A stretch of DNA of 64,000 nucleotides. Source: Flavobacteriaceae bacterium (GTDB lineage Bacteria; Bacteroidota; Bacteroidia; Flavobacteriales; Flavobacteriaceae). The stretch is taken from assembly GCA_017852075.1 (NCBI GenBank), contig JAFMLQ010000003.1, positions 19,217 to 83,216 on the forward strand, given 5' to 3'. The first letter of the stretch is position 1. Every line of letters begins with the position of its first letter. This document shows, piece after piece, positions 10,445-21,319 of this stretch. A program made the position numbers and the translations under genes. The notes below the pieces were generated by a model. It searched no databases, had not been told where the DNA came from, and was given only the letters and a program-made list of their open reading frames with translations.

Positions 10445-10830
10445 GTTCTTTTTAAAAAACACAAGACACTATAACACCATCCCAAAATTAAAATTCCACC
10501 ACCAAGCGGTGTGACAGGACCCAATGTAGCTACTGAAAAAGTCAAAACTGACTTAAAACTTAAAATAAAAATACTTCCTGAAAAAAGTATGCTTCCCAAT
10601 ATGATCAACGTAGAAAAAATCTTTTTTTCTCGATCAGTAAAAAAATCAAAACTAGAAAACAACAAAAGAGCTAAACCGTGATAGGTTAAATAGCGAATAC
10701 CCACCTGAAAACTAGATAGGGATTCAGAGGTTAAAAATCGTTCCAAATAATGACTTGCAAATGCTCCCAATAGGATAGAAATAAGCATAAAGATGCTCCC
10801 GAAAAGTCTCATTCTATTTTTTAATTTCAT
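10441..10830 (-). CDS. DUF423 family membrane protein (copy 1)
   Basis: LLGAFASH, YHGLALLLF, LGPVTPLGGGILILGW. Confidence 0.88.
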   Translation of the reverse strand: MKLKNRMRLFGSIFMLISILLGAFASHYLERFLTSESLSSFQVGIRYLTYHGLALLLFSSFDFFTDREKKIFSTLIILGSILFSGSIFILSFKSVLTFSVATLGPVTPLGGGILILGWCYSVLCFLKRT

Positions 10831-10934
10831 TAACCCCTCATTTAAATAATAAGTATTAATTTACCTTAATATTACATTTTTAATTAAAATTATTTAATAA
10901 TTTTGAAATAACTGTTGATAATAGGCACTTTTTT

Positions 10935-11405
10935 ATGAAAATAGCACAGCAAACCGTGACCATTGACGGAATTGATAAGATTATACTAAAGCAATTATTA
11001 CAGGATGCACGAACTCCGATTCAGATCATTGCAAAAGCTAGTGGCATTTCTGGTGCTGCGGTTCACCAACGCTTGAAAAAGCTTGAAAAAGCGGACGTCA
11101 TTTCTGGTTCACAAATCATCTTAAACCCCAGAATATTGGGGTATAAAACGGTAGCCTTTATTGGAATTTACTTGGACAAAGCCATGCGCAATCCCGAAGC
11201 TGTAAAACAGTTGAAAAATATTCCGGAAGTGATTGAATGTCATTATACTACTGGAAACTGGAGTATTTTCGCAAAGCTTTTATGTCGTGATAATGAACAT
11301 TTGATGGAATTACTCAACAAAAAAATACAATCTGTGGAAGGGGTTTCACGAACGGAGACCTTCATATCCCTTCAGGAACAAATGAATCGGCAAATTGCAC
11401 TTTAA
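10935..11405 (+). CDS. Lrp/AsnC family transcriptional regulator
   Basis: N-terminal HTH (ILKQLLQDARTPIQIIAKASGISGAAVHQRLKKLEKADVI) and AsnC effector domain. Confidence 0.93.
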   Translation: MKIAQQTVTIDGIDKIILKQLLQDARTPIQIIAKASGISGAAVHQRLKKLEKADVISGSQIILNPRILGYKTVAFIGIYLDKAMRNPEAVKQLKNIPEVIECHYTTGNWSIFAKLLCRDNEHLMELLNKKIQSVEGVSRTETFISLQEQMNRQIAL

Positions 11406-12098
11406 TTAATTTCTGCGTCCTCCAAAGACTTGAAAAGCAAAATACGCTAAGGTTGCCAAAGAAGACAACGCAGCAACGACATAAGTTCTTGCCGCCCATT
11501 TCAAAGCATCTTTAGCACCTGCCAGCTCCTCACGTGAGACCATATTTTTACGCTGAAGCCATTCCAAAGCTCGATCACTAGCATCATACTCTACAGGTAA
11601 AGTAACAAAACTAAAAAGGGTTCCCATGGCAAATAAGCCTACTCCCGCAGCTGCAATTTCAAAACCAAAAGGAATGACTTGCATTAAAACCAACCCTCCA
11701 ATTATGACGATCATTGACAAATTTGAGGCTACTCCCACAATCGGAACCAAAGAAGAGCGCAACTGAAGCCATTGGTAGCTGCGAGCATGTTGAACCGCAT
11801 GACCGCACTCATGTGCAGCTACCGCTGCTGCTGCTGCATTGCGTTCATTATAAACAGATTCACTCAGATTTATGGTTTTCTTTTGTGGATTGTAATGGTC
11901 TGTGAGAGATCCCCGAACAGAAATTACCTCCACATCTCTGATACCATGATCTGCTAGCATTTGTTCTGCAATTTCTTTTCCCGACATCCCATTGCGGAGT
12001 TGCAACTTGGAATACGTTTTAAACTTGCGCTTTAGGGTATTGCTTACCCACATACTGGCAAGTGAAATTAAAATAATCAGCAAATAATAACTTCCCAT
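11406..12098 (-). CDS. Zinc metallopeptidase, YugP-like
   Basis: AAHECGHAVQHA (HExxH), typical N-terminal TM and neutral zinc metallopeptidase layout. Confidence 0.9.
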   Translation of the reverse strand: MGSYYLLIILISLASMWVSNTLKRKFKTYSKLQLRNGMSGKEIAEQMLADHGIRDVEVISVRGSLTDHYNPQKKTINLSESVYNERNAAAAAVAAHECGHAVQHARSYQWLQLRSSLVPIVGVASNLSMIVIIGGLVLMQVIPFGFEIAAAGVGLFAMGTLFSFVTLPVEYDASDRALEWLQRKNMVSREELAGAKDALKWAARTYVVAALSSLATLAYFAFQVFGGRRN

Positions 12099-12230
12099 GT
12101 CTTTTTTTTACAAAAATAAATCAAACCGCTGAATTGGTTCTGTTTCTAATTGATTTTAACTTAAATTAAATATGCTCGTGATCAATTAGAAAATTTGGGA
12201 AAGCAAACCCTTACAAAGGATTGCTCTCAC

Positions 12231-15047
12231 TTAGAAAACGATATTGATGATTTTGTTGGGAACAACAATCCATTTTTTAGGTACTTTTCCTTGAAGGTAG
12301 TCCACAGTTCTTTCGTCTTCCAAGACTGCTTTTTTAATTTCTTCCTGATCTAAACTCAATGCAAGTGGGATTGTAAATCGCATTTTTCCATTGAAAGAAA
12401 CAGGATAGTTTTTTGTGTCTTCGATAAGATAGAATTCGTTGACCACAGGATAAGGATGATCCACCAAGGTGGAAGGGTTTCCTAATTTCTCCCACATTTC
12501 TTCAGCAAGATGCGGAGCAAAAGGAGACAATAATAACGTCAATGGAGAAAGAATTTCCCTGCTATGACAATCGAGACTAGTCAACTCATTTACACAAATC
12601 ATAAAAGAACTCACACAGGTATTGAAAGAAAAACTTTCAATATCCATAGTTACTTTTTTAATGGTTTCATGGAGTATTTTCAATTCTTTTTTCCCAGGTG
12701 CTTCATCTGTAACGATCCATTCGTCATCTCTGAAAAACAAACGCCAGTATTTCTTTAAAAAATTATGTACTCCCGAAATTCCTGCTGTGTTCCAAGGCTT
12801 GGCCTGCTCTATAGGTCCTAAAAACATTTCATACATTCGGAGAGTATCTGCCCCATATTGCTCACATATTTCGTCAGGATTGACCACATTGTACTTGGAC
12901 TTGGACATTTTTTCTACCTCTCGCCCTACTTTAAAAACCCCTTGATGCATTTCAAATTCAGCAGATTCAAACTGACTTTGCCATTTTCTCAACCCCTCAA
13001 TATCCAATTCGTCAGAGGCGTTGACCAGATTTACATCCACACGAATAGGCTCCATCTCTTCTTGAGAACTCAAGAGGTCTTTGGATATATAAGTTTGTGT
13101 TCCTGGTTTTCTATAGATAAAAGCAGAAGTTCCTAAGATCATTCCTTGATTGATCAATTTTTGAGCATATTCTTCTACAGGTAATAATCCAAGATCAAAG
13201 AGAAATTTTTGCCAAAAACGGGAATACAACAAGTGTCCTGTAGCGTGTTCACTTCCTCCTAAATACAAATCTACGTCCCGCCAATATTCCATCGCTTCTT
13301 TCCCAACAAAAGCCTCCGAATTTTGGGCATCCATATACCGATAAAAATACCAAGAACTCCCTGCCCAACCTGGCATGGTGTTTAACTCTAAAGGAAATAC
13401 GTTTTGATGGTCAATTTTTTTATTCTCTACTACCTTATTGCTTTTTGTATCCCAAGCCCATTCATGCGCATTGCCTAGCGGAGGAGCACCTTCGGGGGTG
13501 GGTAAATAATTTGCTACTTCTGGGAGTTCCAAGGGTAAGTCCTCCAAAGTCAGCGCCTGAGGGATTCCATCTTTGTAATACATCGGAATGGGCTCTCCCC
13601 AATATCGCTGTCTGCTAAAAATAGCATCGCGTAATCGGTAATTTATCGTTCCGGTACCACAGCCTTTTTCTTCCAAGGCTTCAATAACCCTAGTCATGGC
13701 TTTTTCATAGGATAAACCCGTTAAAAAGCTAGAATTATCGATCGTTGTGTGCTCTTTATCCGTAAAGGCTTCTTTTTCGATAGAAACGTCCTTAAAAATG
13801 TTTTTGATAGGAATGTCAAAATGTTTTGCAAAATCATAATCTCTCTGATCTCCACAAGGAACTGCCATAACAGCACCTGTTCCATAATCTGCAAGGACAT
13901 AATCACCTATCCAAATAGGAATTCTACTGCCATCAAACGGATGAAGTACATAACTTCCTGTAAAGACTCCAGTACTGTTTTTAACATCAGCCATACGCTC
14001 ACGTTGAGTCCGTTGTTGGGTTTCAGCGATATACGCATCCACCTCTGCTTTAAAATTAGGATGAGTGATTTTTTGCACCAACTCCAACTCGGGCGCAAGG
14101 GTCATAAAAGTCACGCCAAACAAAGTGTCAGGACGTGTAGTAAAAACTTCAATTTTTTCCTCGTGTCCTTCAATTTGAAAAAAAACTTTTGCCCCAATGG
14201 ATTTTCCGATCCAATTGCGTTGCATTTCTTTCAAAGACTCAGACCAATCGAGATCATCCAATCCTCTCAGCAAACGTTCTGCATAGGCTCCAATACGCAT
14301 GCTCCATTGCTTCATCTTCTTTTTTGTAACAGGATATCCTCCGCGCTCAGATACACCATTGATAATTTCATCATTGGCCAAAACCGTCCCCAGTTCGGCG
14401 CACCAGTTGACCTCTGTATCGGATAAATAAGTCAAGCGATAGCCCAATAAAATTTCTGCTTTTTCTCTCTCATCAAAACCGTTCCATTGTGCGGCATTGA
14501 AGGATTCTATTCCAGGGCTACAAACAGCATTGAGATTGACGTTTCCCTCAGTTTGAAAACGGGCTACCAAGCTGGAAATAGGTAAAGCTTTGTCGGTATC
14601 GTTACAATAATAATGGTCAAAAAGAAGCAGAAAAATCCACTGTGTCCATTTATAAAAATCTGGGCTTGAGGTTCGCACTTCTCTACTCCAATCAAAAGAA
14701 AAACCCATTTGATCAAGCTGATCTCGGTATCGCGCAATGTTTTCTTGGGTTGTCTTTGCGGGATGTTGACCCGTTTGTATGGCGTACTGTTCAGCAGGTA
14801 AACCAAAAGAATCATAACCTTGAGGATGTAAGACATTAAACCCTTGGTGTCTTTTATAACGGGCATAAATATCACTGGCAATATAACCCAAAGGATGACC
14901 TACATGCAAACCTGCGCCAGAAGGATAAGGAAACATATCCAAAATGTAATATTTGGGTTTTTCAGAACGATTATGGGCTTTAAAAGTTTGATTTTTCGCC
15001 CAATAGGCGCGCCATTTCTTTTCTATTTGATTAAAGTCGTATCCCAC
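12231..15047 (-). CDS. leuS: Leucyl-tRNA synthetase
   Basis: FPYPSGAGLHVGHPLGY (HIGH), EKMSKSKYNVVNPDEI (KMSKS), editing-domain sequence; likely GTG start at 15047 (VGYDFNQIEKKW) rather than ORF start 15077. Confidence 0.96.
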   Translation of the reverse strand: MGYDFNQIEKKWRAYWAKNQTFKAHNRSEKPKYYILDMFPYPSGAGLHVGHPLGYIASDIYARYKRHQGFNVLHPQGYDSFGLPAEQYAIQTGQHPAKTTQENIARYRDQLDQMGFSFDWSREVRTSSPDFYKWTQWIFLLLFDHYYCNDTDKALPISSLVARFQTEGNVNLNAVCSPGIESFNAAQWNGFDEREKAEILLGYRLTYLSDTEVNWCAELGTVLANDEIINGVSERGGYPVTKKKMKQWSMRIGAYAERLLRGLDDLDWSESLKEMQRNWIGKSIGAKVFFQIEGHEEKIEVFTTRPDTLFGVTFMTLAPELELVQKITHPNFKAEVDAYIAETQQRTQRERMADVKNSTGVFTGSYVLHPFDGSRIPIWIGDYVLADYGTGAVMAVPCGDQRDYDFAKHFDIPIKNIFKDVSIEKEAFTDKEHTTIDNSSFLTGLSYEKAMTRVIEALEEKGCGTGTINYRLRDAIFSRQRYWGEPIPMYYKDGIPQALTLEDLPLELPEVANYLPTPEGAPPLGNAHEWAWDTKSNKVVENKKIDHQNVFPLELNTMPGWAGSSWYFYRYMDAQNSEAFVGKEAMEYWRDVDLYLGGSEHATGHLLYSRFWQKFLFDLGLLPVEEYAQKLINQGMILGTSAFIYRKPGTQTYISKDLLSSQEEMEPIRVDVNLVNASDELDIEGLRKWQSQFESAEFEMHQGVFKVGREVEKMSKSKYNVVNPDEICEQYGADTLRMYEMFLGPIEQAKPWNTAGISGVHNFLKKYWRLFFRDDEWIVTDEAPGKKELKILHETIKKVTMDIESFSFNTCVSSFMICVNELTSLDCHSREILSPLTLLLSPFAPHLAEEMWEKLGNPSTLVDHPYPVVNEFYLIEDTKNYPVSFNGKMRFTIPLALSLDQEEIKKAVLEDERTVDYLQGKVPKKWIVVPNKIINIVF

Positions 15048-15168
15048 AGTTTTCTGAGTTGTTCTTTTGAAAGGCACAAAAATACGCTTATTGCTTGAAT
15101 GTCAAAAAGCTAAAAGAATATTTTATCCCAGTCCAAATCTTATATTTCTTTCTATTTTTACAAAAACT

Positions 15169-16053
15169 ATGTCCGTGGCTAAAAGATTTTACGACAAATA
15201 TCAAAAAACAAGGGTGCTCAACAGTTATGTCTCTGTAGTGGTAAGCATCACAGTAGTCCTTTTTTTCTTGGGGGTTTTAGGGCTTTTTTTACTCAATACT
15301 AAAAATGTAGCTTCCCATTTTAAAGAACAAATTGTCATGACTGTTTATGTAAAGGACAGTGCCAAAGACATTGAGGTCACTCAATTACAAAAGAAAATTC
15401 AATTAGATCCCGCAACCAAAAAAGTAAATTTCACTCCAAAAGAGGAAGCAGCTGCGCAATATGCCAGGGATATTGGAGAGGACTTTGTAGAATTTTTAGG
15501 ATATAACCCCTTGTTAAACTCTGTAGATATTTATTTTAATGCCGCATTTGTCAACACAATTAGTTTAACCCAAACCCAAAAAGAAATTGAATCTGAGAGT
15601 TTTGTGGAGGAAGTAGTTTACGATCAGCCTTTAGTAACCCTTTTAGACGAAAATATTCAGAGAATTTCATTTGTCCTTCTACTTTGTACTATCCTTTTTG
15701 TAATTATTGCACTTCTTTTAATCAATAGCTCCATAAGACTTTCTATTTACTCCAAACGCTTTGTTATCAAAACTATGCAGCTAGTAGGTGCCACAAAATC
15801 TTTTATCCGCAAACCTTTTATTTGGAGTCATTTACGGTTGGGAATTATCAGTTCTTTACTTGCCGTATTTGGTCTGAGCCTTTTGCTTTGGGAGGTAAAT
15901 CAACGTTTCCCCGAATTGGGTATGTGGGATCAAACTTTTGAGTTGATTATAGTTTTTGGAGGTGTCTTTCTCTTGGGAATAAGTATTACAGGATTGAGCA
16001 CTTTCTTTGCGACACAACGCTATCTAAATCTTAAAACCGACGCTGTTTATTAA
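15169..16053 (+). CDS. ftsX: Cell division protein FtsX (ABC transporter permease)
   Basis: N-terminal TM, extracellular loop with KDIEVTQLQKKIQ, C-terminal three TMs; followed by DUF3098 and uppP. Confidence 0.9.
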   Translation: MSVAKRFYDKYQKTRVLNSYVSVVVSITVVLFFLGVLGLFLLNTKNVASHFKEQIVMTVYVKDSAKDIEVTQLQKKIQLDPATKKVNFTPKEEAAAQYARDIGEDFVEFLGYNPLLNSVDIYFNAAFVNTISLTQTQKEIESESFVEEVVYDQPLVTLLDENIQRISFVLLLCTILFVIIALLLINSSIRLSIYSKRFVIKTMQLVGATKSFIRKPFIWSHLRLGIISSLLAVFGLSLLLWEVNQRFPELGMWDQTFELIIVFGGVFLLGISITGLSTFFATQRYLNLKTDAVY

Positions 16054-16062
16054 ATCTAGATT

Positions 16063-16308
16063 ATGAAAAAAAACACTCCTACCAAGAAGTTTTTGTTTGA
16101 AAAAAGGAACTATCGTTTTCTATTTATTGCTTTAATGTTGATAGCCATTGGTTTTATTTTGATGACTGGTGGAGGCAGTGAAGATCCCAATTATTTCAAT
16201 GAAGAAATTTTTAATTTTAGAAGGATTCGTTTGGCACCTACCATGGTTCTTATAGGATTTGGCGTAGCAATGTATTCCATACTGACCAAACCTACATCAA
16301 AGAAATGA
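16063..16308 (+). CDS. DUF3098-like membrane protein
   Basis: Two TMs, LMLIAIGFILMTGGGSEDPNYFNEEIFNFRRIRLAPTMVLIGF; between ftsX and uppP. Confidence 0.85.
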   Translation: MKKNTPTKKFLFEKRNYRFLFIALMLIAIGFILMTGGGSEDPNYFNEEIFNFRRIRLAPTMVLIGFGVAMYSILTKPTSKK

Positions 16309-17096
16309 ATTTTATTGAAGTTATTATACTTGGAATCATACAAGGTCTCACAGAATTTTTGCCCATATCCTCTAGTGGTCATTTAGAAATTGGGAAGGCT
16401 CTTTTTGGTAACGAAACCATAGGACAGGAAAGTTTATTTCTTACTCTTGTTTTGCATTTTGGAACAGCATTGAGCACTATGGTTGTCTTTAAAAACGAAA
16501 TTATTGAAATTTTGAAAGGATTGTTTCAATTAAAGTGGAATGATGACATGCGTTTCTCTTTAAAAATCATAATCTCTATGATTCCTGCCGCTCTTGTAGG
16601 ACTGTTTTTACAGGATCAAATCGAAGCTTTATTTTCCCAAAACTTGATTTTGGTAGGTACCATGTTGCTAATCACTTCCATATTTCTTTTTTTAGCCGAT
16701 CGGGCTACACACACTGAAAAAAAAGTTTCCTACTCCAATGCATTCGTGTTGGGTGTCGTCCAAGCTGTTGCTATTCTACCTGGTATCTCCCGCAGTGGAT
16801 CTACAATCGCAAGTGCCGTATTATTAGGCATTGATAGACAAAAAGCAGCACGTTTTTCTTTTCTTATGGTACTGCCCTTGATTTTTGGCAGTATGGCAAA
16901 AACGCTTATCGACATGCAAGGAGTGCCAGAAAATACAAATATGCTGCAATTAATTTTAGGCTTTACAGCTGCTTTTTTTAGTGGAATTTTGGCTTGCAGG
17001 TGGATGATTGTACTGGTGAAGAAAAGTCAGCTGAAATATTTCAGCTATTATTGCCTGATAGTAGGTTTTTCAACAATCGTATATGGATTTTTTTAA
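16305..17096 (+). CDS. uppP: Undecaprenyl-diphosphatase
   Basis: GIIQGLTEFLPISSSGHLEI and LPGISRSGSTI motifs. Confidence 0.96.
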   Translation: MNFIEVIILGIIQGLTEFLPISSSGHLEIGKALFGNETIGQESLFLTLVLHFGTALSTMVVFKNEIIEILKGLFQLKWNDDMRFSLKIIISMIPAALVGLFLQDQIEALFSQNLILVGTMLLITSIFLFLADRATHTEKKVSYSNAFVLGVVQAVAILPGISRSGSTIASAVLLGIDRQKAARFSFLMVLPLIFGSMAKTLIDMQGVPENTNMLQLILGFTAAFFSGILACRWMIVLVKKSQLKYFSYYCLIVGFSTIVYGFF

Positions 17097-17823
17097 ACAA
17101 CATTTTCAAGCCGAAACCCTTCTAGAAGGTCAGGTTTTTCCGATTGATAAGCCACTTGGTTGGACCTCATTTCAGGTAGTCAATAAAATCCGTTGGTTTC
17201 TCAAAAACGAAACCGGTTTAAAAAAGTTGAAAGTTGGTCACGCTGGTACTTTAGACCCTTTAGCCACTGGTCTTTTGATTATCTGTACTGGAAAAAAAAC
17301 TAAATCTATTGACGCTTTTCAAAAAGAGGAAAAAACATATGAAGGAACCTTTAAATTGGGAGCCACTACTCCTTCTTACGATCTGGAAACAGAAATTAAT
17401 GCAGTTTTTTCTACAGAGCATATTAATGAAAATTTAATTCAGGAAGCTGCCCTGGCATTTACTGGATCAATTGAACAATACCCCCCCTTGTATTCTGCTT
17501 TAAAAAAAGACGGAAAACGACTTTACGAATTTGCCAGAGAGGGAAAATCTGTCGATTTAAAAGCGCGTATCGTACAAATTTCAAAATTTGAAGTTCAAAA
17601 AATCGCGCTTCCAGATATTGATTTTTTAGTTCAATGCAGCAAGGGAACCTACATCCGAAGTTTAGCAAACGATTTTGGGAGAAAATTGGAATCAGGTGCC
17701 TATCTTTCGGCACTTAAAAGAACACAAAGCGGAAACTTTACACTATCAAACGCTTATACCATGAAAAGTGTAGTGGACATCGATTCTAACAAAAACATTA
17801 AAAGAGTGGAATTAACCTCCTAA
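17083..17823 (+). CDS. truB: tRNA pseudouridine(55) synthase
   Basis: IDKPLGWTSFQVVNKIR, KVGHAGTLDPLATGLL catalytic motif. Confidence 0.96.
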   Translation: MDFFKQHFQAETLLEGQVFPIDKPLGWTSFQVVNKIRWFLKNETGLKKLKVGHAGTLDPLATGLLIICTGKKTKSIDAFQKEEKTYEGTFKLGATTPSYDLETEINAVFSTEHINENLIQEAALAFTGSIEQYPPLYSALKKDGKRLYEFAREGKSVDLKARIVQISKFEVQKIALPDIDFLVQCSKGTYIRSLANDFGRKLESGAYLSALKRTQSGNFTLSNAYTMKSVVDIDSNKNIKRVELTS

Positions 17824-17838
17824 CCTCAATAAAATCAA

Positions 17839-18804
17839 ATGAAAAGTGTAGAAAATACCCTGAAAAATCCTCCTAGATCCAACACGAATCTCAAAGAAGA
17901 AATTCAAAAACTCAAAGTAGAGAAAAATGCAGTGATTCTTGCTCATTACTACCAAGAAGAAGCCATACAAGATGTTGCAGATTATTTAGGAGACAGTTTA
18001 TTTCTTGCTCAACAAGCTGCAAAAGTGGATCACGATATTATTGTTTTTGCAGGGGTTCATTTTATGGCAGAAACTGCAAAAATCATTAATCCTACCAAGA
18101 AGGTATTACTTCCTGATTTAAAAGCGGGTTGTTCTCTAGCAGACTCCTGTCCTCCAGAAGATTTTGCCGCATTTAAATCAAAACATCCCAATGCGATAGT
18201 GGTTTCTTACATCAATTGTTCTGCAGAAATAAAAACACTTAGTGACTTGGTTTGCACCTCGACTAATGCAGAAAAAATAATTGAAAGTATTCCAAAAGAC
18301 CAAGAAATTATTTTTGCTCCAGACAAGAATTTGGGAGCCTACCTCAATAAGAAAACAGGCCGTAAAATGATTTTGTGGGAGGGATCTTGTATCGTACATG
18401 AAGCATTTTCTTTTGAAAAGATAGTTTCTCTTACCAAATCTTATCCCAAGGCAAAATTCATTGCGCATCCAGAGAGTGAATCTCCAGTACTGGAAATTGC
18501 ACATTATATTGGAAGTACATCTGGACTATTAGCCTTTGTTCAAAAAGACAGTGCTCAAGACTACATAGTGGCTACCGAAGCTGGGATTCTACATGAGATG
18601 CAAAAACGTTGTCCAGAAAAAACCTTTATTCCCGCCCCAGTAGAGGACGACAGTTGTGCCTGCAGTGAATGTGCTTTTATGAAGCTAAATACCCTTGAAA
18701 AACTGTATCGTTGTTTGTTAGAAGGAACCCCGGAAATCGAAATGGACACAGAACTGATGGACGCCGCAAGACTCCCCATAGAACGTATGTTAAAATTGAG
18801 CTAA
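17839..18804 (+). CDS. nadA: Quinolinate synthase A
   Basis: [58 protein letters not shown]. Confidence 0.96.
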   Translation: MKSVENTLKNPPRSNTNLKEEIQKLKVEKNAVILAHYYQEEAIQDVADYLGDSLFLAQQAAKVDHDIIVFAGVHFMAETAKIINPTKKVLLPDLKAGCSLADSCPPEDFAAFKSKHPNAIVVSYINCSAEIKTLSDLVCTSTNAEKIIESIPKDQEIIFAPDKNLGAYLNKKTGRKMILWEGSCIVHEAFSFEKIVSLTKSYPKAKFIAHPESESPVLEIAHYIGSTSGLLAFVQKDSAQDYIVATEAGILHEMQKRCPEKTFIPAPVEDDSCACSECAFMKLNTLEKLYRCLLEGTPEIEMDTELMDAARLPIERMLKLS

Positions 18805-18806
18805 TC

Positions 18807-20360
18807 ATGGTGCAAGACCTTCTTGTTATTGGTACGGGAATCTCAGGTTTGACCTTTGCCATAAAAGTGGCAGAAGAAAATTCAAAATGCACAATCACCC
18901 TCATTTCTAAAAATGACATAAACGAGGGAAATACCCGATATGCCCAAGGAGGAATTGCAGTAGTTCGCAACTTAAAAAAAGATTCTACTGAAAAACATAT
19001 TAAAGATACTCTACTTGCTGGAGATGAAGGCTGTGATCCAGATGTTGTAAAATTCGTAGTAGAAGAAGCAAATCTTCGCCTTGATGAACTCATCAAATGG
19101 GGTACTGCTTTTGACAAAAAAAAAGAAAAGCTTCATTTGGCTATGGAAGGAGGTCATTCTGAAAACAGAATCGTGCATTACAAAGACCAAACAGGAAAAC
19201 AAATTCAGGAAGTACTTACTGCTAAAGTCAAGACTTTTCCAAACATCACCATTTTAGAAAATCATACCCTCGTAGATTTAATCACAGACCATCATTCTAA
19301 AACAAAAGGAAACCGTTGCTATGGTGCTTATGTGATTTCTCAAGAGGAAGAGAAAATCATAAAAATAAGCTCTAAAATTACAGTACTTTCAACTGGAGGT
19401 GCTGGGAGTCTGTATGCCTATTCTACCAATCCCAGTATTGCTACTGGAGACGGATTGGGAGCCGCATACCGTGCCAAAGTACAATTGGAGGGACTACCTT
19501 TTGTACAATTTCACCCTACCGCTTTGCGAGACAAAGTAAATGGCAATGTATTCTTGATAACAGAGGCCGTTCGAGGTGCAGGGGGAAAATTACACAACAC
19601 TCAACATGAAGAGTTTTTGTTAAATGAAGATCCTAGAGGTGCACTTGCACCGAGAGATATAGTAGCACGAGGTATTCAAAAACAAATCCAAAAGCAAAAA
19701 GAAAAATTTGTTTGGCTAGATGGTTCTTCCATTCCCAAAACAATTTGGAAATCCCGCTTCCCAAACATATATAAAACGTGCTCGTCAATAGGCATACAAT
19801 TGCCCCAGGATCCTATTCCTGTAGTTCCTGCAGCACATTATTTTTGTGGTGGAATAAAAGTTAATCAGTACAGCGAGTCGCAATTAAAAGGACTCTATGC
19901 CATTGGAGAGTGCAGTGCCACAGGCTTACACGGAGCCAATCGTCTTGCCTCTAATTCTCTTTTGGAAGCACTTGTCTTTGCTCATAGGGCCGCAATGGAC
20001 TGTTTGAAATCACTACAAAAACCGTTACCCGATAACGCTTTTTACAAAGCTCTACCCGAGTGGGATGGTGAAGGATATTCAAAAAACAATACCCTCGAAG
20101 ATGTTCAAACTCTAAGGGAAAAATTGCAAGAAATAATGACAGATTCGGTTGGGATTTTCAAAACAAACAAAAGCCTAAAACAGGCAGAAGAAAAAATTAA
20201 CGATATTTACGGGAAAGTGCAACAGTTGTACCATCAAAATGAATTGACCAATGGTCTTTGTGAATTGCGAAATCTGGTTAGTATTGCCTATTTGATCACA
20301 AAACAATCCCAAGAAATCAAGGAAAACAGAGGTGTTTTTTACAATCACGACTATGCCTGA
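18807..20360 (+). CDS. nadB: L-aspartate oxidase
   Basis: LVIGTGISGLTFAIKVAE FAD motif, RYAQGGIAVV, CGGIKVNQYSESQLKGLYAIGECSATGLHGANRLASNSLLE; ATG at 18807. Confidence 0.96.
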   Translation: MVQDLLVIGTGISGLTFAIKVAEENSKCTITLISKNDINEGNTRYAQGGIAVVRNLKKDSTEKHIKDTLLAGDEGCDPDVVKFVVEEANLRLDELIKWGTAFDKKKEKLHLAMEGGHSENRIVHYKDQTGKQIQEVLTAKVKTFPNITILENHTLVDLITDHHSKTKGNRCYGAYVISQEEEKIIKISSKITVLSTGGAGSLYAYSTNPSIATGDGLGAAYRAKVQLEGLPFVQFHPTALRDKVNGNVFLITEAVRGAGGKLHNTQHEEFLLNEDPRGALAPRDIVARGIQKQIQKQKEKFVWLDGSSIPKTIWKSRFPNIYKTCSSIGIQLPQDPIPVVPAAHYFCGGIKVNQYSESQLKGLYAIGECSATGLHGANRLASNSLLEALVFAHRAAMDCLKSLQKPLPDNAFYKALPEWDGEGYSKNNTLEDVQTLREKLQEIMTDSVGIFKTNKSLKQAEEKINDIYGKVQQLYHQNELTNGLCELRNLVSIAYLITKQSQEIKENRGVFYNHDYA

Positions 20361-21216
20361 AAATTTTTTAAATCGCTATACAAAACAGATTGACTTTTTT
20401 ATCGATCAAGCCTTGGCAGAAGATCTGGGCGAAGGAGACCACAGCACCTTATCGTGTATAGATCCTCAAAGCCAAAGTACAGCACAACTTTTAGTAAAGC
20501 AAAATGGTCGTATTGCTGGGCTCACCCTTGCACAACTTATTTTTTCTAGATATGATTCTCAACTTCAAGTAGAACTTTTGCTAAAAGAAGGCAGCCTAGT
20601 CAAAAAAGGAGATCTTGCTTTTCGTGTTCACGGCCCTACACAATCCATTTTATCCACAGAACGACTGGTTTTAAACACGATGCAACGTATGAGTGGTATC
20701 GCAACCTTAACACATCGGTTGAATCAGAAGATAAAACACACTTCTTGTACACTTTTAGATACGCGAAAAACCAGTCCTAATTTTAGATATCCTGAAAAAT
20801 GGGCAGTACAAATTGGTGGAGGGAGCAACCATCGAATGGGACTTTTTGATGCCATTATGATTAAAGATAACCACATCGATTATTGTGGAGGCGTCTCACA
20901 AGCACTTCAAAAAACTACAATCTACTTGGATCGATTGGGAACTCCTCTAGACGTTATTGTAGAATGTAGAAATCAAGAAGAAATTAAAGCGGCACTTCCA
21001 TTTCCATGTGTAAACAGAATCCTTCTGGACAATTTCAGTCCCGAAGAACTTAAAAAAGCAGTTGCCCTAATTGATGGAAAAAAAGACACCGAGGCTTCAG
21101 GAAACATTACCGAAAAAAACCTTGAGCAATATGCAGTAACCGGTGTCAATTACCTCTCCTTGGGAGCATTGACTTACGACGCAAAAAGTATGGATTTAAG
21201 TCTTAAAGCTCTTTAA
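20353..21216 (+). CDS. nadC: Nicotinate-nucleotide pyrophosphorylase (carboxylating)
   Basis: ALAEDLGEGDHS, TERLVLNTMQRMSGIAT, LLDTRKTSPNFR, GGGSNHRMGLFDAIMIKDNHI; overlaps nadB stop by 8 bp. Confidence 0.96.
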   Translation: MPENFLNRYTKQIDFFIDQALAEDLGEGDHSTLSCIDPQSQSTAQLLVKQNGRIAGLTLAQLIFSRYDSQLQVELLLKEGSLVKKGDLAFRVHGPTQSILSTERLVLNTMQRMSGIATLTHRLNQKIKHTSCTLLDTRKTSPNFRYPEKWAVQIGGGSNHRMGLFDAIMIKDNHIDYCGGVSQALQKTTIYLDRLGTPLDVIVECRNQEEIKAALPFPCVNRILLDNFSPEELKKAVALIDGKKDTEASGNITEKNLEQYAVTGVNYLSLGALTYDAKSMDLSLKAL

Positions 21217-21292
21217 ATAAATCCTTTGAAGGCTTTCACAAAACGAATAAAAGAATGTGACCTTCAATCAGAAAAAATTCTGCTTTAATTTT

Positions 21293-21300
21293 TATATTTG
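21293..21300 (+). promoter_or_regulatory. Candidate Bacteroidota -7 element upstream of pyrH
   Basis: TATATTTG fits TAnnTTTG, 20 bp before the pyrH ATG; no clear -33 TTG. Confidence 0.4.
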
Positions 21301-21319
21301 TAAATACACCTTTCTCTAA

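Noticed and set aside
13749-14426. 225-aa plus-strand ORF
   Set aside because: Antisense to leuS coding sequence; Cys/Phe/Ile-rich composition typical of an antisense shadow; no recognisable domain.
12231-15047. Large insertions in LeuS around the catalytic domain and before KMSKS
   Set aside because: Considered as a possible novel domain, but LeuS is known to carry lineage-variable leucine-specific insertions, so this is probably ordinary for Bacteroidota.
18677-19117. 146-aa minus-strand ORF
   Set aside because: Antisense across the nadA/nadB junction; both nad genes are strongly supported.
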